Below are positions 1-9,433 of a stretch of DNA of 64,000 bases, in pieces. Under the pieces are notes generated by a model, which did no database searches, had not been told where the DNA came from, and worked only from the letters and a program-made list of their open reading frames with translations. The DNA is from Candidatus Villigracilis saccharophilus (GTDB lineage Bacteria; Chloroflexota; Anaerolineae; Anaerolineales; Villigracilaceae). Numbering within the stretch: the first letter of the stretch is position 1; every line of letters begins with the position of its first letter. The position numbers and the translations under genes were made by a program. Where the stretch lies: the NCBI GenBank assembly GCA_016709305.1, contig JADJNA010000052.1, forward strand, positions 32,257 to 96,256. Reading direction: 5' to 3'.

Positions 1-528
1 CTCGAAGAGTTGTCCATGGACCCAAAGGATATACAGAAGCCTCCCATGGAGGTAATGATCGCGCTGAATATCGACCCCACTGCATTCGACATCGAAGGAA
101 GCAAGGAGTGCCTTTCGAGCGTTTACAGTCTGATGGAGAATATTAAACCGATGTATTTCAAATACCGAAATACATCTCAGTTAAAGTGTTATTTGAAGCA
201 AACAGAAACTGATTTTGGCGCGGTTTTGAACTTTGAAAAGTATGACTTTCAAATAGCCTATGCACCAAAACAACCATGCAAGCCTCTCGCAGCAGGTATG
301 GTCTATGAGGTGGGAGAAAACAGCTTTTTTATCATGGGTATGATGAGTACGATCAATGTTTTACCCAAACCAGGTGAGAACAAGAAAGTCAGCATTTTGA
401 CACTTGAAGATGGTGATTTTGTGGATGGAGAGTGGAAGGCTGGCCGTCAATTAAATGGTGACGAAAGAATGAGCTTGCAAATGAATGATAGGCTGTGTTG
501 CTATTTTCTGGAGCTATATAAGTATTAA
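1..528 (+). CDS. C-terminal part of GH35-like beta-galactosidase (DUF5597 domain), 5' truncated by window edge
   Basis: The reading frame is open from base 1, so this is the end of a longer gene that begins outside the window; the TTG at 10 is not a convincing start. The last ~80 residues (GILT-like stretch, EDGDFVDGEWKAGRQLNGDE, then a final ELYKY) match the pattern I know from the DUF5597 tail of GH35-related beta-galactosidases. The catalytic TIM barrel is not visible here, so substrate cannot be judged. It is followed after 47 bases by a GH78 gene in the same direction and is probably the first visible member of the glycosidase operon. Family assignment is by recall of the tail motif only. 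Confidence 0.62.
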   Translation, partial: LEELSMDPKDIQKPPMEVMIALNIDPTAFDIEGSKECLSSVYSLMENIKPMYFKYRNTSQLKCYLKQTETDFGAVLNFEKYDFQIAYAPKQPCKPLAAGMVYEVGENSFFIMGMMSTINVLPKPGENKKVSILTLEDGDFVDGEWKAGRQLNGDERMSLQMNDRLCCYFLELYKY

Positions 529-575
529 TGCTGTGAAGAAAGATATGAAAAAATGATCAGAGAGTTGCGAAGTTC

Positions 576-3071
576 ATGACAATCAATAACATCAATCATC
601 TCGACTTCACCGAAATTCGCTGGCAGGGACATTGGGTGTGGGTGCCCGAAGAACCAATCGTTCCCAGTCCAGGGTATGCGGGCATGTTGGATCCTGATGC
701 AAAGGAAGCGCACGGACTGTTTAGAAAAACGTTCAATCTGGATCACGTGCCAGAACGCGTACCTGCCCGCATCACAGCCGACTCGCGCTATGGGTTGTAT
801 GTCAATGGACAGGAACTTGGGCGTGGTCCGATACGCAGTCAGTTCCGACGGCTTCACTACGATATGTATGATCTCGCACCCTACCTGCGATCCGGTGAAA
901 ATGTCATTGCGGTCTATGTGAAATATTATGGAAAAGAGAAGGCATTCTGGATGCCAGCGGTTCCCAATCGCACATTGGGCAAACGCGGTGTGATGGTATT
1001 TGAATGTGATCTCGGGAATAATATCTGGCTGATCAGCGATGATTCGTGGAAAGCCATTCGTTCCGATGCCTGGGAACATCGCTCTGCAGATGGACGAGAA
1101 TTGGCAGCAGAAGGCGTGCCGGTTGAGATTTTCGATGCACGACGATTTCCCCTCGCATGGAAAAGCGCCGATTTCGATGATACGAAGTGGGGAAAGGCGC
1201 AGATCGTACACGCGATGTTATCTGGTACATACCGTTCACAGCCTCCCACACATCCGTATGGACCCTTGTATCCGAGATCCATAGCGCAACTTACGGGTGA
1301 AGTAAGATCGCCCGCTTCCATCACTGTTGAAACCATTCAGGCTTTGACTGCCGATCCCGATATCTCTCCGATGGATAATGTGGATCATGCATTTACAGCT
1401 TCCGGATCTGGCGCAGTCGTTGATATGTCATTGCCAATGCAATTCAAAATTCCTGACGACGGAGCCGCCTGGATCAAGATCGATATGGGAAGGATCGTTT
1501 CGGGTTTTGTGCAGTTTGAGCTCCAATGCACACCCGGTACAACGCTCGATATTTCCTTCATGGAAGAACCGATTCGTGGGGGTACTCATTTTGGACGCAT
1601 GCGATCCGGGACACGCTACATTGCACGCGGAAGGAACGACAAATTCGGATTGTTCGACACGATTGGATTTCGTTATGCTTATGTGCTTGCGCACTCCAGT
1701 AGCGAAGAGATCGAGTTGACTTCCTTTGTTGTACGTGAGAACCTGCATCCCTGGCAGGAGCCTGCCAGCTTTGAATGTTCCGATCCGTTGCTGGAACAGA
1801 TCTATAAGGCAGGTGTCCGCACTGTGCAATTATGCTCACCGGATGCTTTCGTGGATTGTCCCACCCGTGAGCAGCGTGCCTGGACTGGTGATGGCATTGT
1901 TCATCAGATAGTGACTCTGGCTGGGAACCGCGACTGGCGTTTGGCGAAGCGCTACGTGGAACTGGGAAATTCACCGCGTTCAGATGGCATCCTGCCGATG
2001 TTCACGGTCAGTATGTTGGAATTGATGGGCAGCTTTACCTTGCCGGATTGGTCGATGCACTGGGTCCATGGCGTTTATAACCTCTATCGTTATACCGGCG
2101 AACGGGATGCGATCCTTTCCTGGTTGCCGACCGTCGCGCGGATCTTACGCTGGTACGCTCCTTTTCAGACATCGACAGGTGTGCTGAAAGATGTTCCAGA
2201 GTGGAATCTAGTGGATTGGTCAAGCGTATCCACGACTGATACCAGTTCGTTGTTGACTGCGGAATGGGCGCGTGGCTTATGCGAGTTCTCGGAGATGGCC
2301 GAATGGCTCGGAGAAGCTGCCAGTAAGGCTTGGGCAGATGATTGCTATGAACGCGCGAAAGTAGGGTTCGAGATCTTTTGGGATAAGAAGCGCGGTTCTT
2401 ACATCGATCACATTGTGGATGGTATCCCAAAGCCGGAAATGAGTCAGATCGCTGGTGCATTGGCGATTGTTTCGAGGCTGGCGCCCGAGACACGCTGGAG
2501 TCGCATTGTCGATACGATCACCGATGCAAAACGATTGGTCGTGCGCTCGTGGGCGGGTGGCGGTCAGAGCGAAGAAAAATTCGAGAAACAGATGCGTGGC
2601 ATCTATGAGATCGACTGGGATGCAGAGAATGAGATCGTCATGGCCATGCCTTTCATGAGTTATGTGGTCCATGATGCAGTGGCACTGGCTGGGCAGGCAG
2701 ATCGTCTCCCAGACCTGTATTTGCGCTGGTCTGAATTTCTGAAGGATGGTTACGATACGATCGGTGAGAATTGGTCTGTGGGGACTCACGCTCATGGCTG
2801 GAGTTGTACGCCTACTCGCGATATGCTGATCTACACGCTCGGCGTTACTCCTGCCGAGCCTGGCTATGCCAAGGTCCGTGTTGCGCCGCGCCTGGGTCGC
2901 CTCTCCAGGATGCGGGGTAGTGTGCCTACCCCATTTGGTTCTATTGCAGTGGAAGTGTCTGCCGATACCGTCATTGTGGAATCTCCCGTACCGATTCAGT
3001 TGGACCTGGTTGGGCAACAGCCACGCGTACTTAAAGCTGGCAGGCATGAACTTAGTCATGGCAATCCATAA
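576..3071 (+). CDS. GH78 alpha-L-rhamnosidase family protein
   Basis: An 831-residue inverting glycosidase predicted to release terminal alpha-L-rhamnose. The N-terminal half has two beta-sandwich modules (residues ~20-180 and ~230-380), followed by an (alpha/alpha)6 barrel from ~400 to 730 and a small C-terminal beta domain. The motif DCPTREQRAWTGDG places D427, E432 and D439 with the 5 and 7 residue spacing typical of the catalytic acid cluster in GH78. There is no signal peptide (MTINNINHLDFTEIRWQGHW), so it should act in the cytoplasm on imported rhamnosides. The ribosome binding site is weak (AGAG). It lies 47 bases after the GH35-like gene and 28 bases before the GH140-like start, consistent with one operon. 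Substrate (pectin fragment versus flavonoid rhamnoside) cannot be read from sequence. Confidence 0.88.
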   Translation: MTINNINHLDFTEIRWQGHWVWVPEEPIVPSPGYAGMLDPDAKEAHGLFRKTFNLDHVPERVPARITADSRYGLYVNGQELGRGPIRSQFRRLHYDMYDLAPYLRSGENVIAVYVKYYGKEKAFWMPAVPNRTLGKRGVMVFECDLGNNIWLISDDSWKAIRSDAWEHRSADGRELAAEGVPVEIFDARRFPLAWKSADFDDTKWGKAQIVHAMLSGTYRSQPPTHPYGPLYPRSIAQLTGEVRSPASITVETIQALTADPDISPMDNVDHAFTASGSGAVVDMSLPMQFKIPDDGAAWIKIDMGRIVSGFVQFELQCTPGTTLDISFMEEPIRGGTHFGRMRSGTRYIARGRNDKFGLFDTIGFRYAYVLAHSSSEEIELTSFVVRENLHPWQEPASFECSDPLLEQIYKAGVRTVQLCSPDAFVDCPTREQRAWTGDGIVHQIVTLAGNRDWRLAKRYVELGNSPRSDGILPMFTVSMLELMGSFTLPDWSMHWVHGVYNLYRYTGERDAILSWLPTVARILRWYAPFQTSTGVLKDVPEWNLVDWSSVSTTDTSSLLTAEWARGLCEFSEMAEWLGEAASKAWADDCYERAKVGFEIFWDKKRGSYIDHIVDGIPKPEMSQIAGALAIVSRLAPETRWSRIVDTITDAKRLVVRSWAGGGQSEEKFEKQMRGIYEIDWDAENEIVMAMPFMSYVVHDAVALAGQADRLPDLYLRWSEFLKDGYDTIGENWSVGTHAHGWSCTPTRDMLIYTLGVTPAEPGYAKVRVAPRLGRLSRMRGSVPTPFGSIAVEVSADTVIVESPVPIQLDLVGQQPRVLKAGRHELSHGNP

Positions 3072-3099
3072 GGCTTTTCTAGATAAGATAGGAGATATT

Positions 3100-4407
3100 A
3101 TGTTGAAAGTTAGCGATAACCGACGTTTCCTGGTCCATGAAGATGGTACCCCGTTCTTTTACCTGGCGGATACAGCTTGGGAGTTGTTTCATCGTCTAAG
3201 TGTGGAAGATGCCGACCTCTATCTTACGGATAGGGCCGCCAAAAAATTTTCCGTGATCCAGGCTGTGGTGCTTGCAGAGATCGATGGACTTCATGCCCCC
3301 AATCCGAATGGGGATCTTCCGCTTATTGCCAACGATCCAACTCAACCCAACGAGGCGTACTTTGCCCATGTGGATAGGATAGTCGATCTGGCTGCATCAC
3401 TAGGTTTGTACATTGGAATGCTGCCAACATGGGGTGATAAATGGAACAAGAAATGGGGCATCGGTCCCGAAATATTTACACCTGAGAACGCGCGCACTTT
3501 CGGGGTTTGGTTGGGGCGGCGTTATGCAGACAAGCCGATCATCTGGATCGTCGGTGGGGATCGGCCGATCGAGAATGAGGAGCATCGGCTGATCGTGCGC
3601 GCGCTGGCTGAAGGATTGCGCGTGGGGGATGGCGGCAGCCATCTTATTACAATGCATGCATGGGGACCCCACACCACATCCGAACTTGTTCATGATGAAA
3701 CCTGGCTCGATTTTCATACATGCCAGAGCGGTCACACCCGTAACATGGCAAACTGGAAGTTCATCGAAGCCGATTACGCCCTGACTCCCACCCGTCCTTG
3801 CATGGACGCAGAGCCAGGCTATGAAGATTTCCCGTCCACTCTACCTGATGGGCCACGCAACCTGGAAAATGGTTATCTGGATGATTGGGACGTGCGTAAG
3901 ACACTTTATTGGGCGTTGTTTGCAGGCGCGCACGGACATACGTATGGCTGTAACCCTGTCTGGCAAATGTGGCGACCCGGGCGGGAGGCGCTCATCCGAG
4001 CGCGTCGTCCCTGGTACGAAGCCATTCAACTGCCTGGGTCCAGCCAGATGCAACATGCCCGAGCGTTACTCTTATCACGCCCGTTTCTGACCAGAATCCC
4101 TGACCAGCAATTAATTCTTTCGGAGCCGGGCATAGGGGCAGAGCATATACAAGCAACAAGAGACGGTTCCGGCAGCTATGCGTTCGTGTATCTGCCGGTT
4201 GGAAATGAAGTCGAGTTGAATCTTCATCGACTAACCGGCAAGCAATTAATCGGGTACTGGTATGATCCGCGCAATGGTACAAGTCGCTGTATCGGAAAAT
4301 TTGAAAACCCAGGCCGAATGCGCTTTACCCCACCACAGGGTGGTCCTGACTGGGTTCTTGTTCTGGATGATGCCGTTGCCCAATATCCCATTCCCGGCAT
4401 GGGATGA
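3100..4407 (+). CDS. DUF4038 / GH140 apiosidase-like glycoside hydrolase
   Basis: A 435-residue TIM-barrel hydrolase of the DUF4038 group, whose characterised members are GH140 apiosidases. The opening (FLVHEDGTPFFYLADTAWEL) is the standard start of the domain. Likely catalytic residues are D154 in WIVGGDRP and E238 in DAEPGYE. A C-terminal beta domain (~345-435) follows the barrel. I choose ATG 3100 rather than the longer open frame beginning at 2866, because GGAG lies a few bases upstream of 3100 and the upstream extension overlaps the GH78 gene and reads as nonsense. No signal peptide. Removal of apiose would suit both rhamnogalacturonan II side chains and apiosylated flavonoids such as apiin-type glycosides; the cytoplasmic location favours small substrates. 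Confidence 0.82.
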   Translation: MLKVSDNRRFLVHEDGTPFFYLADTAWELFHRLSVEDADLYLTDRAAKKFSVIQAVVLAEIDGLHAPNPNGDLPLIANDPTQPNEAYFAHVDRIVDLAASLGLYIGMLPTWGDKWNKKWGIGPEIFTPENARTFGVWLGRRYADKPIIWIVGGDRPIENEEHRLIVRALAEGLRVGDGGSHLITMHAWGPHTTSELVHDETWLDFHTCQSGHTRNMANWKFIEADYALTPTRPCMDAEPGYEDFPSTLPDGPRNLENGYLDDWDVRKTLYWALFAGAHGHTYGCNPVWQMWRPGREALIRARRPWYEAIQLPGSSQMQHARALLLSRPFLTRIPDQQLILSEPGIGAEHIQATRDGSGSYAFVYLPVGNEVELNLHRLTGKQLIGYWYDPRNGTSRCIGKFENPGRMRFTPPQGGPDWVLVLDDAVAQYPIPGMG

Positions 4408-4499
4408 GAACCAACTGAATCGACAATAGTTATGATAATGCTCCATTTGTATAGCAGTAACATAAGGAAGTTTGATGTGGAACCCAAAAGGAGATTCCT

Positions 4500-5346
4500 A
4501 TGATCCCTGAAATTGGACTACAGCTCTTCTCTGTCAGGAACGCACTTGGACAGGATTATGCTGCAACCCTGGAAAAGGTCGCTGCTATTGGATACAAGAA
4601 TCTGGAACTCATCAGCACTGTTACAGAGAATGGATTGGTCTTCGGTCAGGATCTGCGTCCCTCCGAACATCGCCGACTGCTGGACGGCCTGGGTTTAAGA
4701 GCGGTAGGCTGTCACTTCATGCCAAAGGATGGCACTCCCATGGAAAGGATCGTGGAGTCTTGCTTCGAGACCGGCGCGAGTGCGCTTGTCATTCCATTTG
4801 CTCTGTTCAACGATCGACAGGATGTTCTCGCATTTTGTGAGCGGACCAATCTTGCTGGTGAGATGTGCAATAAGCAGGGTGTGCAGTTGTACTATCACAA
4901 TCACATCCAGGAGTTCGATGTCTTTGAAGGACAGATGGTATTGGATATCATGCTCGAGAATCTCGATCGCGACTTGGTGATGTATGAATTTGATACCTAC
5001 TGGGCTATTCGCGGTGGACAGGACCCGATCGCCTGGATCCGTAAACTCGGCAGGCGCTGCGATCTGCTCCATCAAAAGGATCTTCCGGCGGGCGTGCAAC
5101 CTGTCAATCTGTTTGACCTGGCTGCTGGCAATCCTCAGATCACAATGCTGGAGATGCTGATATCCGTTGGAGAGGATCAATTTACCGAAATCGGCACCGG
5201 TACTCTCAACATTTCTGAGATCATTGCAGCGGGACGCACCCTATGGCAATACTCGATATGTGCTTGTAGAGCAGGATAAGACATCAAAGGATGAACTGGA
5301 CTCTGTTACCTTAAGCTATCATAACCTTTCACGCCTTCTAGCTTGA
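4500..5346 (+). CDS. Sugar phosphate isomerase/epimerase family protein (frameshifted near 5244)
   Basis: A xylose-isomerase-like TIM barrel of about 280 residues. The start at 4500 has AAAAGGAG upstream. Barrel features are clear: IGLQLFSVRN at the N-terminus, YYHNHIQEF and YEFDTYW in the middle, and HQKDLPAG near residue 195. The main frame ends early at 5279 with an unrelated tail. Dropping one base (the T at about 5244) restores GNTRYVLVEQDKTS and a normal family C-terminus that ends at 5346, 15 bases before the GH43 start. The reaction is unknown; relatives isomerise or epimerise free, keto or phosphorylated sugars. Its position between GH140 and GH43 suggests processing of a released sugar. 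The break is probably a sequence error. Confidence 0.75.
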
Positions 5347-5360
5347 ACTACATCTAACTC

Positions 5361-7130
5361 ATGAATACTTCATCGAATCAATTTCGCAACCCTATCCTTT
5401 CAGGCTTTCATCCGGATCCTAGTATCTGCCGGGTGGGGGATGATTATTTCCTCGTAAACAGTTCATTTGCATATTTTCCCGGCGTGCCGCTTTTCCACAG
5501 CCGGGATCTCGTTCACTGGCGACAGATTGGATACTGCCTGGACCGGCCGGAACAATTGCACCTCGACCGCGCCCCAACTTCAGGTGGTATCTTCGCTCCA
5601 TCCATTCGCTATCATGATGGAGTCTTTTATATGGTCACAACCCATATCTCAGGCGAGGGGAATTTTTATGTTACCACGCGCGATCCGTTCGGTTCATGGT
5701 CGGACCCGATCTGGGTGGCGCAAGATGGAATTGATCCATCACTCTTGTTTGATAACGGTCGTATTTATTTCACAAGTACTGGCATGACCGATGATCCCAG
5801 CCAGGGACAGGGCATCATTCAAAGTGAGATCGATATTGTCACCGGACGTCTGCTTACCAAGCCGCGCTTGATCTGGAGGGGCACAGGTGGTTCCTATCCA
5901 GAGGGTCCGCACCTGTATCACATTGGCGAAAAATATTATTTGATGATCGCAGAGGGTGGAACAGAGTATGCACATACAGAGGTGATCGCACGCGGTGATT
6001 CTCCCTGGGGACCCTGGGAACCGTGCCCTCACAACCCGATCCTCACGCACCGCAGCCTGCACAGTCCCATTCAGGCGTTGGGTCATGCAGACATGGTCGA
6101 GGCACAGGATGGTACGTGGTGGGCTGTCTGTCTCGGCTTTCGCCCGGTCTTTCCGCAGGTGCATCACCTCGGACGGGAAACATTCCTGGCGCCGGTTCAT
6201 TGGGATGAGCAGGGTTGGCCGTATTTCGGAAATGCCGGACGTATCGAGCTTGAGATGGATGCCCCACAGTTGCCCCAGGGGTCATGGGATGCCTTAGCAG
6301 AGCGCGATGATTTTAATGAGCCCAAGCTGAATGTCAACTGGAATTTCCTGGGCAATCCGAATTCCGACTCCTGGTCGTTGACACGGGAACCCGGTTCATT
6401 GACTTTGCAAGGGACTGGCATGCGGCTGGATGATGGAACCGGTGTGACGTTTGTCGGCCGTCGACAGGAGCACTTCAACTGTGAGGTTGCTACATCCATG
6501 CGTTTCTCGCCTGCAAAAGATGGAGAGGAAGCGGGTCTGACGGTGTGGATGGATGCACGTCATCGCTGTGACCTCTTTGTCACGATGGAACAAGGCAAGA
6601 CATATATCTGCGTCCGCCAACGAATTGGCAATCTGTCGGCTGTTGTGACGCGCGAAGAACTTTCGGAACAGACGTATACGTTATGTGTCCATGCGAACCG
6701 TTTGTTTTACGCCTTTGCCTATCGAAATAACAACGGCAGTGAACGCATTCTGGCAACGGCGGAAACACGTTATCTGTCAAGCGAAGTGGCAGGCGGCTTT
6801 ACTGGTGTGTACTTTGCCATGTATGCAAGTGGGAATGGCAGCGCTGTTTCATCACCTGCGCATTTTGACTGGTTTGACTATCGTGATATCGACAATACCG
6901 GATACCTCGGCATCGATAGCACACTATCAAGCCTGTTGAAGCACCATGATTCTCGAGATATTATTGGCCTGCATTTGCCGGTGCTTGTTGAAAATCCTCC
7001 GATCGCCTGGCAGGCGAATCTTTCACTGGTTGCTTTTTCCGCTATGGCGCCCGAAATTGTCTCGCCGGAAGACCTTCTCCTTGTGGATTCAGTATTGCAG
7101 GCAAAAAGAATCCCTGCCGGAAATGGATAA
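5361..7130 (+). CDS. GH43 beta-xylosidase / alpha-L-arabinofuranosidase
   Basis: A 589-residue GH43 enzyme. Five-bladed propeller residues are in place: base D19 in GFHPDPS, pKa modulator D125 in GIDPSLLF and acid E181 in GGSYPEGPH. A jelly-roll domain (GH43 C2 type, ~310-510) follows, as in bacterial beta-xylosidases and exo-arabinofuranosidases. About 75 further residues at the C-terminus (LGIDSTLSSLLKHHDSRDII onward) form a small helical segment not part of the usual fold. No signal peptide, so it should act on imported xylosides or arabinosides. The start has no strong Shine-Dalgarno sequence. Xylose from this enzyme could be handled by the xylA/xylB genes downstream at 23-25.7 kb. Confidence 0.88.
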   Translation: MNTSSNQFRNPILSGFHPDPSICRVGDDYFLVNSSFAYFPGVPLFHSRDLVHWRQIGYCLDRPEQLHLDRAPTSGGIFAPSIRYHDGVFYMVTTHISGEGNFYVTTRDPFGSWSDPIWVAQDGIDPSLLFDNGRIYFTSTGMTDDPSQGQGIIQSEIDIVTGRLLTKPRLIWRGTGGSYPEGPHLYHIGEKYYLMIAEGGTEYAHTEVIARGDSPWGPWEPCPHNPILTHRSLHSPIQALGHADMVEAQDGTWWAVCLGFRPVFPQVHHLGRETFLAPVHWDEQGWPYFGNAGRIELEMDAPQLPQGSWDALAERDDFNEPKLNVNWNFLGNPNSDSWSLTREPGSLTLQGTGMRLDDGTGVTFVGRRQEHFNCEVATSMRFSPAKDGEEAGLTVWMDARHRCDLFVTMEQGKTYICVRQRIGNLSAVVTREELSEQTYTLCVHANRLFYAFAYRNNNGSERILATAETRYLSSEVAGGFTGVYFAMYASGNGSAVSSPAHFDWFDYRDIDNTGYLGIDSTLSSLLKHHDSRDIIGLHLPVLVENPPIAWQANLSLVAFSAMAPEIVSPEDLLLVDSVLQAKRIPAGNG

Positions 7131-7199
7131 ATGCTTAACGAAATCATGGCAGTCTTTCTGTTTTTTTTCTTCACACACCTATAGCTAGGAATAATCGAT

Positions 7200-9433
7200 A
7201 TGTCTCCCAATCCAATGGATGCCACAATTGTCGAAAAGATCGAAAACTTGCTTCGCCAAATGACTTTGGATGAAAAAATTGGTCAACTGGTACTTGAGAA
7301 TGCCTTTGCCCCCATCAACTGGCATGAGGTTCTCCAAAAACAGAAATTAGCAGATGAGAAAGGGGAAGCTTTTAAAATTCCTTTGGAACTAAACCCTGTC
7401 ACAGTGCAGCATATCCGCGCCGGGCGGGTTAGCGCGATCAATTCCGCCGACCTGCAATTGAACAACCGTCTTCAGCGGATCGCCGTTGAAGAGTCTCGTC
7501 TGCATATTCCACTCCTTGTAGGGCATGATGTTATTCATGGATTTCGAACAATTTTCCCGATCCCACTGGCAGAATCCTGTACTTGGAATCCGGAGCTTTT
7601 GGAACGCGCGTCCCGCGTCGCGGCTGTAGAAGCTGCTTGCATGGGAATCAACTGGATTTTTGCGCCGATGGTGGATGTCGGTCGTGACCCGCGCTGGGGG
7701 CGGGTTGCTGAGGGAGCTGGAGAGGATCCCTTCCTTGGAGTGGAATTGGCGCGCGCACGAGTGCGGGGCTTCCAAAGTGCTGACTTGCCTCAGGGGCGTC
7801 GCATCTCGGCCAGTCCCAAGCATTATGTTGGCTATGGAGCTGCAGAAGCAGGTCGTGACTACAACACCGTGGATATATCTGAGCGTACGCTGCGCGATGT
7901 GTACCTGCCGCCTTTCAAAGCGGCATTCGATGAAGGCGCAGGGAGCACGATGAGCGCTTTTAATGAGATCAGCGGTGTTCCCGGAACATGTAATCCCTTC
8001 CTGCTGCGAACTGTCTTGCGCGATGAGTGGAATTGGAATGGGGTCGTAGTGAGCGATTTCTCTGCGATCGGTGAACTGGTCCAGCATGGCGTGGCAAAGG
8101 ATTTGCGTGAGGCGGCTCGTCTAAGCATTCTGGCTGGAGTAGATATTGATATGGAGAGTTCTGCTTACTCAAAACATCTGGCGCAGCTCATCGAAGATGG
8201 CTCTGTTCCTTTGGAAGTGCTGGAGGAATCTGTGCGGCGTGTTCTGTTCCTGAAGTTCAGCCTGGTCTTTTTGAAAATCCTTATGTAGATGAGAGCTTGT
8301 CGGAAAAATATATTCTGTCACCTGAGTTTCGATCACTGGCTTTAGATGTTGCCAGTCAATCCATGGTTCTGCTCAAGAATGACAAAGATATTCTTCCACT
8401 TCCAATTGAGGGCAGGCGGATTGCATTGGTCGGGCCGCTTGCAAGTAATCGCGCCGATCTGCTTGGCACTTGGGCTATTACAGGTCAGGCAGCAGAAGTT
8501 GAAACTGTTTTGGATGGATTCCAGCATTATATCGAGAAAGAGTCGCTTACCTATGTTCAGGGATGTTCAGTCAGCGGTGACGATCATCTGGATATTCCTG
8601 CGGTAATCGCAGCGGCTCAGGAGTCAGATGTGGTTGTCCTCGTTGTGGGCGAAAGTTCAGGGATGAGTGGAGAGGCTCACTCGCGTGTTCACCTGGGTTT
8701 ACCGGGCAGGCAACAAGAATTAGTCAATGCTTTGATGGCTGTTGGGAAACCATTGATTACAGTACTCATGTGTGGAAGACCATTGGTTATACCGTCTCTC
8801 GTGGATGAGTCAGCAGCATTTTTGGTTGGCTGGCATGGCGGTATTCGCGCTGGAAAGGCGGTTGCAGATATTCTTTTTGGAAAAGTGAATCCATCTGGCA
8901 AACTAACATCTAGTTGGCCGCGCGCCGAGGGACAGATCCCTGTGTATTATTCCCATAAATCAACAGGCAGACCTGCAGAAGGAACCGGTACCACCCAATT
9001 TCATGAGCCTTTCCGGTCCACATATCTTGATGAACCAAATGTCCCCTTATTTTCTTTTGGAGAGGGAAAGAGTTATTCTTCGTTTGAATATAAAAATCTG
9101 CAGGTTCATACCCCCGTTGTAAAAATGGATGGAAAACTGGTCGTGACAGCAACCGTCAATAATATTAGCAACCGTCCCGGCGTGGAGATCATCCAATTTT
9201 ACGTGCGTGACCTAGTGGGATCAGTGACTCGGCCTGTCAAGGAGCTGAAAGGATTCCAGAGAATCTCTTTGGAGGCAGGTCAGAAGTGTGAAGTTCGGTT
9301 TGAAGTCCCAGTTGATGCGCTTGGTTTCCATGGTCTGGATAATCAATATCGTGTTGAACCGGGCGATTATCAGATCTGGGTTGGCCCCGATTCAACATCT
9401 GGTTTGGAAGGAATGATCACGGTGATTCTATGA
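7200..9433 (+). CDS. GH3 beta-glucosidase / beta-xylosidase (frameshifted near 8264)
   Basis: A three-part GH3 enzyme of about 744 residues. The first 362 residues hold the TIM barrel with the RDPRWGRVAEGAGEDP motif and nucleophile D286 in GVVVSDFSAIG. The second half (from about 8265) holds the alpha/beta sandwich (SQSMVLLKND, VVGESSGMSGEAHSR) and the fibronectin-like C-terminal domain. The frame breaks at CTGGTC near 8264; adding one G to the GG run gives LGLFENPYVDE and joins both halves without loss, so this is very likely one intact gene with a homopolymer error. Start 7200 has AGGA upstream. The architecture matches BglX-type exo-glycosidases, but no periplasmic signal is present. The stop overlaps the next GH3 start by 4 bases (ATGA). 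Confidence 0.85.

Noticed and set aside
2277..3059. 260-residue minus-strand ORF inside the GH78 gene
   Set aside because: Mirror frame of a well supported gene; rich in His/Arg/Pro with no recognisable domain.
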